Shown piece after piece: positions 28,252 to 36,617 of a stretch of DNA of 64,000 bases. Under the pieces are notes generated by a model. That model made no database searches. It was not told the DNA's origin and worked only from the letters and a program-made list of their open reading frames with translations. A program made the position numbers and the translations under genes. This DNA comes from Mucilaginibacter daejeonensis. Lineage in GTDB: Bacteria > Bacteroidota > Bacteroidia > Sphingobacteriales > Sphingobacteriaceae. Position 1 is the stretch's first letter. Every line of letters starts with the position of its first letter. The stretch lies in contig NZ_CP086068.1 in NCBI RefSeq assembly GCF_020783335.1, positions 2,046,001 to 2,110,000 of the forward strand. Direction: 5' to 3'.

Positions 28252-30258
28252 ATGTTGAACAACGGTAATTGGATACGATCAGGCCGCGCATCTGTTGGGC
28301 GTGGGGTCATAGCAGTGGCAGCGTTCGTGCTTATGTCGGGGCAAACCGCCAAAGCGCAGTATGTACAGAAACTGGCTAACGAGCAGTACGAGCTTTATAA
28401 CTACAGCAAAGCGGCCGAACTATATTTACAGGCTTATAAAAAGAAGCCTACGCTGATCACGGCCGAGAACCTGGCCAACTCGTACCGCCTGATGCGCGAC
28501 TATAAAGAGGCCGAAAAGTGGTACGCGATCGTAGTGGCCATGCCTGAAAGCAAACCGCAGAACATTTTCACTTACGCAGAGGTGCTCAAGAACAACCTGC
28601 GCTATGCCGAAGCAAAAGAGCAATACAAAAAGTACTACACCCTGATGCCCAAAGCATCGCTTAAGGAGTTGAATTATTGGACCGCCTCATGCGATTCGGC
28701 CATGAAGTGGATGAAGAACCCGGTGCCGGTAACGATCGACAATGAGCAGGCGCTGAATACGCCTGAGTCTGACTGGGGAGCCGTACGTTACGCCGACCGC
28801 GTGGTATTCACATCTGACCGTACCGACAAGCTCCAAAAAGAAGAGACCAAAGTAAAGCGGCCGTTCATTTGGTTCGATGACAATTCCAGTATAGATAAAC
28901 GGATATACGGCTGGACGGGTAATAAATACCTTAACCTTTACGAACGCGGCACTAGTGGCGGCGACATCAAGCCGTTCACTTTCATTGCAGGTACTGATTA
29001 TCACATCGGTGCAGCCAGCTTTACAGCGGATGGCATGGATATGTATTTTACGCTGACACATCTGCTGAAAGATAAACCTAAAAAAGATACCGCCAAGATC
29101 ACCACCATCAACCTGGGCATTTATCATAGCCGTTTTGATGCGGTGAACAGGCAGTGGAGCAAGCCGGAACCGTTCGCTTATAATAAGGAAAGCGAATACT
29201 CGGTTGGCGACCCTTTCATTACGCCTGATGGCCGTACCTTATACTTCGTTTCCAACATGCCCGGCGGTATTGGTGGTACCGATATTTACTACTGCACCAA
29301 AGAGACCGGCGTCTGGGGTACACCGGTCAACGTATCGTCGGTCAATACAGCTTCTAATGAACGTACGCCGTTCATCGATGCAAAAGGCAACCTATACCTG
29401 TCGTCAGACGGTGATAAAGGTATGGGCGGATTAGATATCTTCAAGGCCGTTAAAAAGGGGGATGCTTTTGCCAGTAAGCAAAACCTCGGCTATCCCATCA
29501 ATTCCGCTCAAGATGATCTTTCGTATACGCTGACCGATAGCTTATCTGGTTACTTATCCTCTAACCGTACCGGTGGCAAGGGGAGCGATGATATCTACAG
29601 CTTTGCCTACAAAGCGCCGGTGCTCTATAAGTTGGAAGGATTTGTGTTCGATAAAAATACTAACGCCGTCTTGCGCAACAGCACGGTGACCCTTAACCGG
29701 ATCAACGGCGGCAATGCCGTGGTCAAGACCGACGCCCGCGGACATTTCAACTTTACGATATACAACGATAACCGTTACCGCCTGAAAGGCGAAATGAACG
29801 GCTACCTGGCCGGGGTGGTAGACACCTTTGCGACGGCTGGCCTGGATCCCAACGCGCCGATACGCAAAGATATTTACCTGGAAAAGATTGTGTTGAAGAA
29901 GGCGATCAGGCTGCAAAATATCTATTATGATCTGGATGATGCATCGATCAGGCCTGATGCGGCTGCCGAGCTCGATAAGCTGATCAAGATCATGAAGGAG
30001 AACCCTACGCTGGTGATCCAATTGTCGTCACATACCGATAGCCGTGCCGATGATGATTACAACATGTCCTTGTCAAGGCGAAGGGCAAATGCCGCGATGG
30101 AGTACATCATTACGGTCGGTGATATCGACGAGGACCGGCTGATCGCCCGAGGTTATGGCGAAACACGCCTGCTTAATAAATGCAGCAATGGCGTCAATTG
30201 CACCGAGGCCGAACACCAGTGGAATCGCCGTACCGAGTTCGCGATCATCAAGTATTAG
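28252..30258 (+). CDS. PorE-like OmpA family protein (TPR, PD40 propeller, OmpA)
   Basis: A 668-residue envelope protein. A signal sequence ends near AKAQ (about residue 35). Residues 40-150 are TPR-like (YNYSKAAELYLQAYKKKP, DYKEAEKWYAIV). Residues 160-440 are a PD40/WD40-like propeller with repeated F/YFTSDR-type blades (VVFTSDRTDK, LYFVSNMPGGIGGTDIY, LYLSSDGDKGMGGLDIF). A carboxypeptidase-regulatory-like fold follows (about 455-530), then the OmpA peptidoglycan-binding domain (SHTDSRADDDYNMSLSRRRA at about 590). This order matches PorE of the type IX machinery, which anchors the system to peptidoglycan. It is the third gene of the adhesin-PorP operon. Confidence 0.93.
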   Translation: MLNNGNWIRSGRASVGRGVIAVAAFVLMSGQTAKAQYVQKLANEQYELYNYSKAAELYLQAYKKKPTLITAENLANSYRLMRDYKEAEKWYAIVVAMPESKPQNIFTYAEVLKNNLRYAEAKEQYKKYYTLMPKASLKELNYWTASCDSAMKWMKNPVPVTIDNEQALNTPESDWGAVRYADRVVFTSDRTDKLQKEETKVKRPFIWFDDNSSIDKRIYGWTGNKYLNLYERGTSGGDIKPFTFIAGTDYHIGAASFTADGMDMYFTLTHLLKDKPKKDTAKITTINLGIYHSRFDAVNRQWSKPEPFAYNKESEYSVGDPFITPDGRTLYFVSNMPGGIGGTDIYYCTKETGVWGTPVNVSSVNTASNERTPFIDAKGNLYLSSDGDKGMGGLDIFKAVKKGDAFASKQNLGYPINSAQDDLSYTLTDSLSGYLSSNRTGGKGSDDIYSFAYKAPVLYKLEGFVFDKNTNAVLRNSTVTLNRINGGNAVVKTDARGHFNFTIYNDNRYRLKGEMNGYLAGVVDTFATAGLDPNAPIRKDIYLEKIVLKKAIRLQNIYYDLDDASIRPDAAAELDKLIKIMKENPTLVIQLSSHTDSRADDDYNMSLSRRRANAAMEYIITVGDIDEDRLIARGYGETRLLNKCSNGVNCTEAEHQWNRRTEFAIIKY

Positions 30259-30290
30259 TATACTAACTAAAGGTCAATAATGTCGTTCAA

Positions 30291-30326
30291 AAAGCCTGTA
30301 TCTCAACCGATACGGGCTTTTTTATT
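30291..30326 (+). terminator. Intrinsic terminator of the first T9SS operon
   Basis: AAAGCCTGTATC (30291-30302) pairs with GATACGGGCTTT (30309-30320) with one wobble pair, followed by TTTTATTAT. Confidence 0.75.
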
Positions 30327-30432
30327 ATAGGATGTTGGCCTCGGTTAACTGTTCGTTACAAAATAATGGCAAACAAGAAAGTGCTAAACGACCTTATTAG
30401 GGTAGACATTTTTAAGGATCTATACTTACGAT

Positions 30433-32625
30433 ATGCCTAAAACGATAATTGTTGCTAACCGCTTGCCGGTAAAAATTCAGGAAAATCATGATCAGTATAC
30501 ACTCATTCCAAGTGAGGGTGGGCTGGCCACCGGGCTGGGCTCGGTGTACAAACAAGGTAACAACGTTTGGATCGGCTGGCCAGGCCAGGTGATACCTGAA
30601 AACAAGAGGCCTGAGGTAGGGCAGAAGCTGCAAGAGCTGAGCTTGGTACCGGTATATCTGACACAAGACGACGTGTTGGAATTTTATGAAGGCTTTTCCA
30701 ACGATGTATTGTGGCCCGTTTTTCACTACTACGCATCAACCTATACCACCTATAAACCTTCACACTGGGACTACTACCAAAGTGTGAACGAGAAGTTCAA
30801 AGAGGTGATCATGGCCAACTGTGAACCGGGTGATACCATTTGGATACACGACTATCAATTGCTATTGTTACCGTCATTGATCCGTCGCGAAAGGCCTGAT
30901 GTATCTATCGGCTTCTTTTTACACATCCCATTCCCATCGCACGAGATGTTCCGGCTGATCCCATGGCGGGCGGAGTTACTACAAGGCATGTTGGGTGCCG
31001 ACCTCATCGGCTTCCATACTTTTGATGATGTGCGCCACTTCCTGAGTTCGGTAAGCCGCATATTGCCGGTACCGGTGTCATCAAATATGATCACCTCGGG
31101 CGAGCGCTCTGTGATCGTCGAATCATTCCCTATGGGCATCGATGAGCAGAAATACGCGAGCATGACCTATGAACCCGAGGTGATCGAACAGGCTGCCCAG
31201 ATACGGCAGATCTTTAAAGGCGGCAAGATCATCCTGGCGATCGACCGGTTAGATTACAGCAAAGGCATCTTACAACGCTTGCAGGCACTGGAGCTATTGT
31301 TGGAGGAACATCCGGAGTACATCGGTAACGTGACCCTATACATGGTCGTGGTGCCCTCGCGCGATACCGTTCCGCAATACATGTACCTGCACGATCAGAT
31401 CGATAAAAAGGTAGGCAACATCAACGCCAAATACCGCACCATGGATTGGACGCCTGTAAGCTATTACTACCGTTCCGTACCACTGGAAACGCTGTCAGCC
31501 CTATACAGCACGGCGGATGTGTGTCTGGTGAACCCCATGCGTGACGGTATGAATTTGGTGAGTAAAGAATACGTGGCCAGCCGCACCAATAATGATGGCG
31601 TGCTGATCCTGAGCGAAATGGCCGGTGCATCGCGTGAGCTGATCGATGCCTTGCTGGTGAACCCTAATAATGTGATCCAGGTGAAAGATGCTATTATTGA
31701 GGCACTGGCCATGCCGTTAGAAGAGCAGCAACGCCGCATGAAACAAATGAGGCAGCTGGTAGCCAAATTCAACGTGAACCATTGGGTGCAGATCTTTATG
31801 GAGCGCCTCAACGAGGTGAAATTGCTTCAACGGTCTATGCAGACCCGTCATGTGCATTCCACCACGGCGCAATCGATCATTAACCGTTACCATAATACTG
31901 GTAAACGTATCATCTTTTTGGATTATGATGGTACCCTGGTCGAGTTCAAGCCTAATGTTGACCAGGCCGTTCCAGACCGCCAATTGTATGATCTGTTAGC
32001 CAAGCTATCGGCCGACCCAAATAATCAGTTAGTATTGATCAGCGGTCGTAAGCACGAGAATCTGGGCGACTGGTTCGGCGACAAGAACATCTACCTTATC
32101 GCCGAACATGGGGCCTGGTTCAAGCCGCCTCAGCAGGAATGGCACAAGATCAACGGACTATCTACCTCCTGGAAGAAAGATATTCACACGGTATTAGAAA
32201 AGTACGTGGACCGTACGCCGGGATCATTTATCGAGGAAAAGACCTATTCGTTGGTGTGGCATTACCGTAAAGCTCAACGTGGTTTAGGCGAATTGAGGGC
32301 CAATGAACTGATGAACACCTTAAAATTCCTGGCTACCGACAAAGGCTTACAACTGTTGCCGGGCGATAAGGTGGTCGAGATCAAGAACATGGAGATCAAC
32401 AAAGGCAAGGCTGCGCTGAGTCTGGTGGATCAGGGCGATTGGGATTTTATCATGGCCCTGGGCGACGACGTGACCGATGAGGATCTTTTCAAAGCCTTGC
32501 CCGAAAGTTCGGTAACGATCAAAGTGGGGTCGGGGGCATCGGTGGCTAAATTCTATGTGCGTAACCCCAAAGAGGTTCGCGGCTTGCTGACCGCCATGAC
32601 GGTGGATACCCAGGTGGCCATTTAA
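30433..32625 (+). CDS. Bifunctional trehalose-6-phosphate synthase/phosphatase (OtsA-OtsB fusion)
   Basis: A 730-residue fusion. Residues 1-465 are a GT20 synthase: the glucose-6-phosphate loop GGLATGLGSV, IHDYQLLLLP, the sugar-nucleotide region DRLDYSKGI and NPMRDGMNLVSKEY. Residues 490-725 are a HAD phosphatase with nucleophile motif LDYDGTLVEF (about 495), SGRKHENL and LGDDVTDEDLF. Together they make trehalose from UDP-glucose and glucose-6-phosphate for osmotic and desiccation tolerance. Fusions of this type are common in Bacteroidota. It is a single-gene unit after the T9SS terminator. Confidence 0.96.
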   Translation: MPKTIIVANRLPVKIQENHDQYTLIPSEGGLATGLGSVYKQGNNVWIGWPGQVIPENKRPEVGQKLQELSLVPVYLTQDDVLEFYEGFSNDVLWPVFHYYASTYTTYKPSHWDYYQSVNEKFKEVIMANCEPGDTIWIHDYQLLLLPSLIRRERPDVSIGFFLHIPFPSHEMFRLIPWRAELLQGMLGADLIGFHTFDDVRHFLSSVSRILPVPVSSNMITSGERSVIVESFPMGIDEQKYASMTYEPEVIEQAAQIRQIFKGGKIILAIDRLDYSKGILQRLQALELLLEEHPEYIGNVTLYMVVVPSRDTVPQYMYLHDQIDKKVGNINAKYRTMDWTPVSYYYRSVPLETLSALYSTADVCLVNPMRDGMNLVSKEYVASRTNNDGVLILSEMAGASRELIDALLVNPNNVIQVKDAIIEALAMPLEEQQRRMKQMRQLVAKFNVNHWVQIFMERLNEVKLLQRSMQTRHVHSTTAQSIINRYHNTGKRIIFLDYDGTLVEFKPNVDQAVPDRQLYDLLAKLSADPNNQLVLISGRKHENLGDWFGDKNIYLIAEHGAWFKPPQQEWHKINGLSTSWKKDIHTVLEKYVDRTPGSFIEEKTYSLVWHYRKAQRGLGELRANELMNTLKFLATDKGLQLLPGDKVVEIKNMEINKGKAALSLVDQGDWDFIMALGDDVTDEDLFKALPESSVTIKVGSGASVAKFYVRNPKEVRGLLTAMTVDTQVAI

Positions 32626-32656
32626 CGATCAGTGACCATTATTTGCCAGTACCGGC

Positions 32657-32664
32657 TATATTTG
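32657..32664 (+). promoter_or_regulatory. Candidate -7 element of the DUF3820 gene
   Basis: TATATTTG (TAnnTTTG) ends 4 bp before the ATG at 32669, so transcription would begin at or very near the start codon. No clear -33 partner is seen. Confidence 0.35.
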
Positions 32665-32668
32665 CGGC

Positions 32669-32902
32669 ATGGAACCCATCAAGCCCAATAGCCAGGTACT
32701 GGTCGATATAGTCAAGACCGCAATGCCTTTTGGCAAATACAAGGGTACTCTGCTTTGTGATCTGCCGGTGAGTTACCTGGAATGGATGCACAGCAAAGGT
32801 ATGCCTGCGGGTAAGCTGGGAATGATGTTAAGCACCGTGCATGAGATCAAGATCAATGGGTTGATGCCTCTCCTGCAGTCGGTCAAAAACGCAGTAGGGT
32901 AA
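32669..32902 (+). CDS. DUF3820 family protein
   Basis: A 77-residue protein matching the short DUF3820 family. The conserved block MPFGKYKGTLLCDLPVSYLEW occupies residues 18-38, followed by a helix with GKLGMMLSTV. Related domains sit near exonuclease and helicase proteins in other bacteria, but the function of the stand-alone form is unknown. It converges on corA with 2 bp between the stops. Confidence 0.88.
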   Translation: MEPIKPNSQVLVDIVKTAMPFGKYKGTLLCDLPVSYLEWMHSKGMPAGKLGMMLSTVHEIKINGLMPLLQSVKNAVG

Positions 32903-32904
32903 GT

Positions 32905-34032
32905 CTATAGCCTATCGAACCAGCCTTTTTTCCAAAAATACCATAGCTGTATAAGCCCGATAAGCAGCATGATACCTATGCAGTACACGTAACCATGCGG
33001 CTCGTAAAGTTCGGGCATGTTCAGGAAAAGGCGCTGGTTAGTGTCGGGGTCGGTGGGAGCAAAGTTCATCCCGTAAACACCCGCAACAAAGGTGAGCGGT
33101 ATAAAAATGACCGATATAATGGTAAGCACCTTCATGATCTCGTTCATGCGATTGCTTACCATTGATAGATAAAGATCAATGATACTGGCACTGATCTCCT
33201 TGTAACTCTCTATAAGGTCAATGATCTGAATGCAGTGGTCGTAGGCGTCGCGCAGATAAGTTTTCGTCTCTTTGGTGATGAGCGGACTATCGGTACGGAT
33301 CATGTCATTGATCTTATCACGCTCGGGCCAGCTGGCGCGGCGTAGTACGATCAGTGTACGTTTCATGTGCTGCGTATCATACATCACACTTTTATCCGGC
33401 TTGTCGTAAATACGGTCCTCAATGCTTTCCAGTTCCTCGCCGATCTGGTTCAATACCACAAAGTACCAGTCGATCAGGGTATCGAAAAGGGCGTAGCAGA
33501 TGTAGCCCGGACCGTTATTCCTGATCGGGCTATTATCGGCCTTTAAACGCTTTTCCAGACCCTCAAAGTTCTCCTCGTGCGTCTCCTCAAAACTGATGAT
33601 CAGGTTATCTTTCACTAACACCGATAGCTGTGTGTTCTTCAGCTCGAACTTGTCATCTTCAAAGGTGATAAGCCGCCCGGTAGCGAACACGTAATCATCA
33701 TACTCGTCAAATTTAGGGCGCTGATGGTTGTTCATGATATCCTCAAGCACCAGGTCACTGATGTTGAGGTAATCGCCTATATGCTCGATCATGTCGGCAT
33801 TGCCCAGCCCGTTGATCTTGATCCAGTGCGAATGATCAGTGCAGGTCTGTAGTTGTTCTTTAACGATGCTGATGTCGGCTCCTTCATTGGTGACCAGCTC
33901 GGTGGCGTTGTAGGAGTATATACGGATCTTTGGTGGCAAAGCGCCGTCAGGCACACGAATGAGGCCGGGCTTATCGCCCACGTTGCCTGCACGCCGGTTC
34001 ATTTTGATCCGTTTATACTGCTTGGAGGTCAT
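32905..34032 (-). CDS. corA: Magnesium/cobalt transporter CorA
   Basis: A 375-residue protein with the CorA layout: a long cytoplasmic alpha/beta funnel and helix region (residues 30-310), then two C-terminal transmembrane helices. The signature YGMNF follows the first helix (VIFIPLTFVAGVYGMNF). The second helix is YVYCIGIMLLIGLIQLWYF, followed by a basic tail. It is a homopentameric inner-membrane divalent cation channel. It starts 2 bp after the WbqC-like gene and is cotranscribed with it. Confidence 0.95.
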   Translation of the reverse strand: MTSKQYKRIKMNRRAGNVGDKPGLIRVPDGALPPKIRIYSYNATELVTNEGADISIVKEQLQTCTDHSHWIKINGLGNADMIEHIGDYLNISDLVLEDIMNNHQRPKFDEYDDYVFATGRLITFEDDKFELKNTQLSVLVKDNLIISFEETHEENFEGLEKRLKADNSPIRNNGPGYICYALFDTLIDWYFVVLNQIGEELESIEDRIYDKPDKSVMYDTQHMKRTLIVLRRASWPERDKINDMIRTDSPLITKETKTYLRDAYDHCIQIIDLIESYKEISASIIDLYLSMVSNRMNEIMKVLTIISVIFIPLTFVAGVYGMNFAPTDPDTNQRLFLNMPELYEPHGYVYCIGIMLLIGLIQLWYFWKKGWFDRL

Positions 34033-34034
34033 GC

Positions 34035-34646
34035 TTACAGGTAGTTCAGTGTTTGCGGACCCTGGTTAAAGAGCAGGTCAACGATGCTCAGATCAGGCAG
34101 GAAGCCTTTTCTTTCTTCAAAAACCTGATAATAAGGTTTTTGTTCAAGCTGTATCTCTTTTTTAGGATGAATGTCGTTACGGTGGTCGGCTAAGCCTTCA
34201 TAATGTCTATGAAACTCCGTTGTATATCGAGGCTCGATATTGAGCTTCATGAACTTGAGCACCATCTGAAGCAGCTGTTCATTATAGTCGAACAGGTGCT
34301 CGAATTTTTGCTCATAAAAACGCGCAAAGTCATCCTCATAAAATTCAAAGTAGGCCGAGCGGCGATAGCATGATTGCAGGCTCATCCAGTGCAAACGCTG
34401 CCAGTTGAATTCGTAACTGATCTTCACATCTTTAACAGGGGTATGCACTTTTGATCCTTTTACCACAGGCACCACCAGGGCCAACAGGCCATCGGGGGAG
34501 TAGATGTGCGCCCGGTTGCGATAGGTCTGCTTCGGAAAATGCTCGTATTTTTCGATCAGGGTGCCGTTCCTGTGCTTGTTCAGCAAGCTGAAATAGGATA
34601 CCGGCGGTAAATAAAACATAGGTAACAGGGCACCACTTTCCATCAT
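34035..34646 (-). CDS. WbqC-like family protein
   Basis: A 203-residue cytoplasmic protein of the WbqC family. Conserved features are LPMFYLPPVSYFSLL at the start, KYEHFPKQTYRNRAHI, GLLALVVPVVKG and HWMSLQSCYRRSAYFEFY. Members occur in O-antigen and sugar-modification loci, but the reaction is not established. It is the first gene of an operon with corA and divergent from the acyltransferase gene. Confidence 0.9.
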   Translation of the reverse strand: MMESGALLPMFYLPPVSYFSLLNKHRNGTLIEKYEHFPKQTYRNRAHIYSPDGLLALVVPVVKGSKVHTPVKDVKISYEFNWQRLHWMSLQSCYRRSAYFEFYEDDFARFYEQKFEHLFDYNEQLLQMVLKFMKLNIEPRYTTEFHRHYEGLADHRNDIHPKKEIQLEQKPYYQVFEERKGFLPDLSIVDLLFNQGPQTLNYL

Positions 34647-34653
34647 ATATATT

Positions 34654-34661
34654 TATGTTTG
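34654..34661 (+). promoter_or_regulatory. Candidate -7 element of the acyltransferase-GT2 operon
   Basis: TATGTTTG fits TAnnTTTG and ends 24 bp before the ATG at 34686. No strong -33 box is seen. Confidence 0.4.
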
Positions 34662-34685
34662 CAGCTTTAAAATTTTGCAAAAGTA

Positions 34686-35570
34686 ATGATAAAGAAAGTT
34701 TTTTCGTCGTTGGGTGTGGCTTTGCTGTACTTGATGTCGTTATTGCCCTTCTTTATCCTTTACCTGATCGCTGATCTGCTGTTCGTGATCATCTTTTATG
34801 TGACAGGCTACCGGCGTAAAGTTGTCCAGCAGAATCTATCTAACGCATTTCCTGAAAAAAGCGCTGCCGAACGGGCTACGATCGAGAAGGAGTACTTCCG
34901 TTACCTGGCCGATCTGGTCGTCGAGACCATCAAGATGGGCTCTATTTCGCGCAGCGAGGTGGATAAACGCATGGTGGTGAACAACTTTGATGCTTGCACA
35001 TCGGCTGCCTTTGCTGAGGGTCGGAGCGTGATCGCTGTGGTAGGGCATTATGGCAACTGGGAACTGGCCAGCTTAAAGTTCGGCCTCGTAACCGATCATC
35101 CACGCATCACGGTATATAAGCCGCTTAGCAACCGCACGTTTGACGAGATGTTCCGCAAAGTGCGCTCAAGATTTGGCGCTACGCTGGTGCCCATGAAGAA
35201 TACCTTACGCAAAATGGCGCAACTGCGCGGAGCGCCATCTATATTGATGCTGGCCAGCGATCAAACCCCATCGCGCGATGAGGCTACGCATTTCGTACAG
35301 TTCCTGAACCAGCCTACCGCTATTTTTTTAGGTGCCGAAAAGCTTGCCCGCTCGTTAGATGCTGCCGTGGTTTTTTGTGATATGCGGCGGGTGAAAAGAG
35401 GTCATTATGTTTGTAACTTCGAGCTTTTGTTCGACCACGCCAAGGATACCGCAGAATATGAGATCACCAATACCCATGTACAACGCCTCGAAAGCACCAT
35501 TAGGCAGGAGCCGCCATACTGGTTATGGTCGCACCGCAGGTGGAAGATCAAACCGGAGGACGTGCGTTAA
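34686..35570 (+). CDS. Lipid A biosynthesis acyltransferase (LpxL/HtrB-like)
   Basis: A 294-residue inner-membrane acyltransferase. A hydrophobic N-terminal anchor covers residues 10-38. The catalytic H-x4-E motif is in VVGHYGNWELASL, and the second conserved block is SDQTPSRDEATHFVQFLNQPTAIF. The C-terminus has PPYWLWSHRRWKIKP, typical of the LpxL/LpxM family. It transfers acyl chains onto lipid A precursors, though other lipids such as ornithine lipids are possible in this phylum. Its TAA directly abuts the ATG of the GT2 gene. Confidence 0.93.
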   Translation: MIKKVFSSLGVALLYLMSLLPFFILYLIADLLFVIIFYVTGYRRKVVQQNLSNAFPEKSAAERATIEKEYFRYLADLVVETIKMGSISRSEVDKRMVVNNFDACTSAAFAEGRSVIAVVGHYGNWELASLKFGLVTDHPRITVYKPLSNRTFDEMFRKVRSRFGATLVPMKNTLRKMAQLRGAPSILMLASDQTPSRDEATHFVQFLNQPTAIFLGAEKLARSLDAAVVFCDMRRVKRGHYVCNFELLFDHAKDTAEYEITNTHVQRLESTIRQEPPYWLWSHRRWKIKPEDVR

Positions 35571-36617
35571 ATGAACACTGTGCCTAAGGTGGCCGTTGTG
35601 ATATTGAACTGGAACGGCCTTCATCATCTTCAAAAATTCCTGCCATCTGTACTGGCTTCCACCTATCCTAACCTGCAGGTGGTAGTGGGCGATAATGCCT
35701 CCACCGACGGTTCGGTAGCTTTCCTGAAAGGGCGTTATGCCAATGAGGTAACGGTCATCGAGAACAAGGAGAACTATGGTTTCACCGGCGGTTATAACAG
35801 GGTGATGGCACAGGTAGAGGCGGACATCTATATTCTTCTCAACTCTGACGTAGAAGTTACCCCGGGCTGGATCGAACCGGTGGTACAAATGATGCAGGCC
35901 GACGAGCTTATTGCGGCGGCAGCGCCCAAGATCAAAGCCTACCGTAAAAAGGACCACTTTGAACATGCTGGCGCAGCCGGTGGTTTCATTGATAAGTTGG
36001 GCTATCCATTTTGCCGCGGGCGGTTATTTTACGAGGTAGAAGAGGACAAAGGCCAGTACGATACCTCAGGCGAGATATTTTGGGCGTCAGGCGCTGCCTT
36101 GTTCATCACAGGCCGCCATTGGAAAATGTCGGGCGGGTTCGATGAACGCTTTTTTGCCCACATGGAAGAGATCGACCTTTGCTGGCGCTTAAAGAACATG
36201 GGGTACAAGGTCATGTATTGCGCAGCATCTACCGTATACCACGTCGGCGGCGGTACCCTCAATGCCGAAGACCCATTCAAGACCTACCTGAATTTTCGCA
36301 ATAACCTATTCCTGCTCAAAAAGAATCTGCCTGCCGCGCGGGCTGCCTGGGTGATCAGCATACGCTTCGGGTTGGACCTGATCGCTTTGTTGCGCTTTAT
36401 GGGCGAGGGTAAACGCAAGGATGCCTGGGCTGTAAGCCGTGCGCATCAGAATTTTGTACGCAAAGTATTTCAACGTTCACCGGTAGCTGCTCGTCAAGCT
36501 TTGGGTGGTCAATTGCCACCAAACATGAAGGGGCTGTACAAAAAGAGCATTGTTTCACAGTTCTTTATCAAGAAAAAACACCGTTTTAGTGACCTTGATC
36601 CGGCTGACCTGGAGTAG
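35571..36617 (+). CDS. Glycosyltransferase family 2 protein
   Basis: A 348-residue GT-A-fold enzyme. VAVVILNWNGLHHLQKFLPS, VGDNASTDGS, NYGFTGGYNRVM and the metal-binding LLNSDVEV are in the family order. WASGAALFITGR and FAHMEEIDLCWRL complete the active site as in rhamnosyl- or dTDP-sugar-using members. A C-terminal region with a hydrophobic helix and basic residues may bind the membrane. It directly follows the lipid A-type acyltransferase, suggesting a role in LPS or glycolipid assembly. Its last 32 bp overlap the convergent mscS-like gene. Confidence 0.93.
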   Translation: MNTVPKVAVVILNWNGLHHLQKFLPSVLASTYPNLQVVVGDNASTDGSVAFLKGRYANEVTVIENKENYGFTGGYNRVMAQVEADIYILLNSDVEVTPGWIEPVVQMMQADELIAAAAPKIKAYRKKDHFEHAGAAGGFIDKLGYPFCRGRLFYEVEEDKGQYDTSGEIFWASGAALFITGRHWKMSGGFDERFFAHMEEIDLCWRLKNMGYKVMYCAASTVYHVGGGTLNAEDPFKTYLNFRNNLFLLKKNLPAARAAWVISIRFGLDLIALLRFMGEGKRKDAWAVSRAHQNFVRKVFQRSPVAARQALGGQLPPNMKGLYKKSIVSQFFIKKKHRFSDLDPADLE

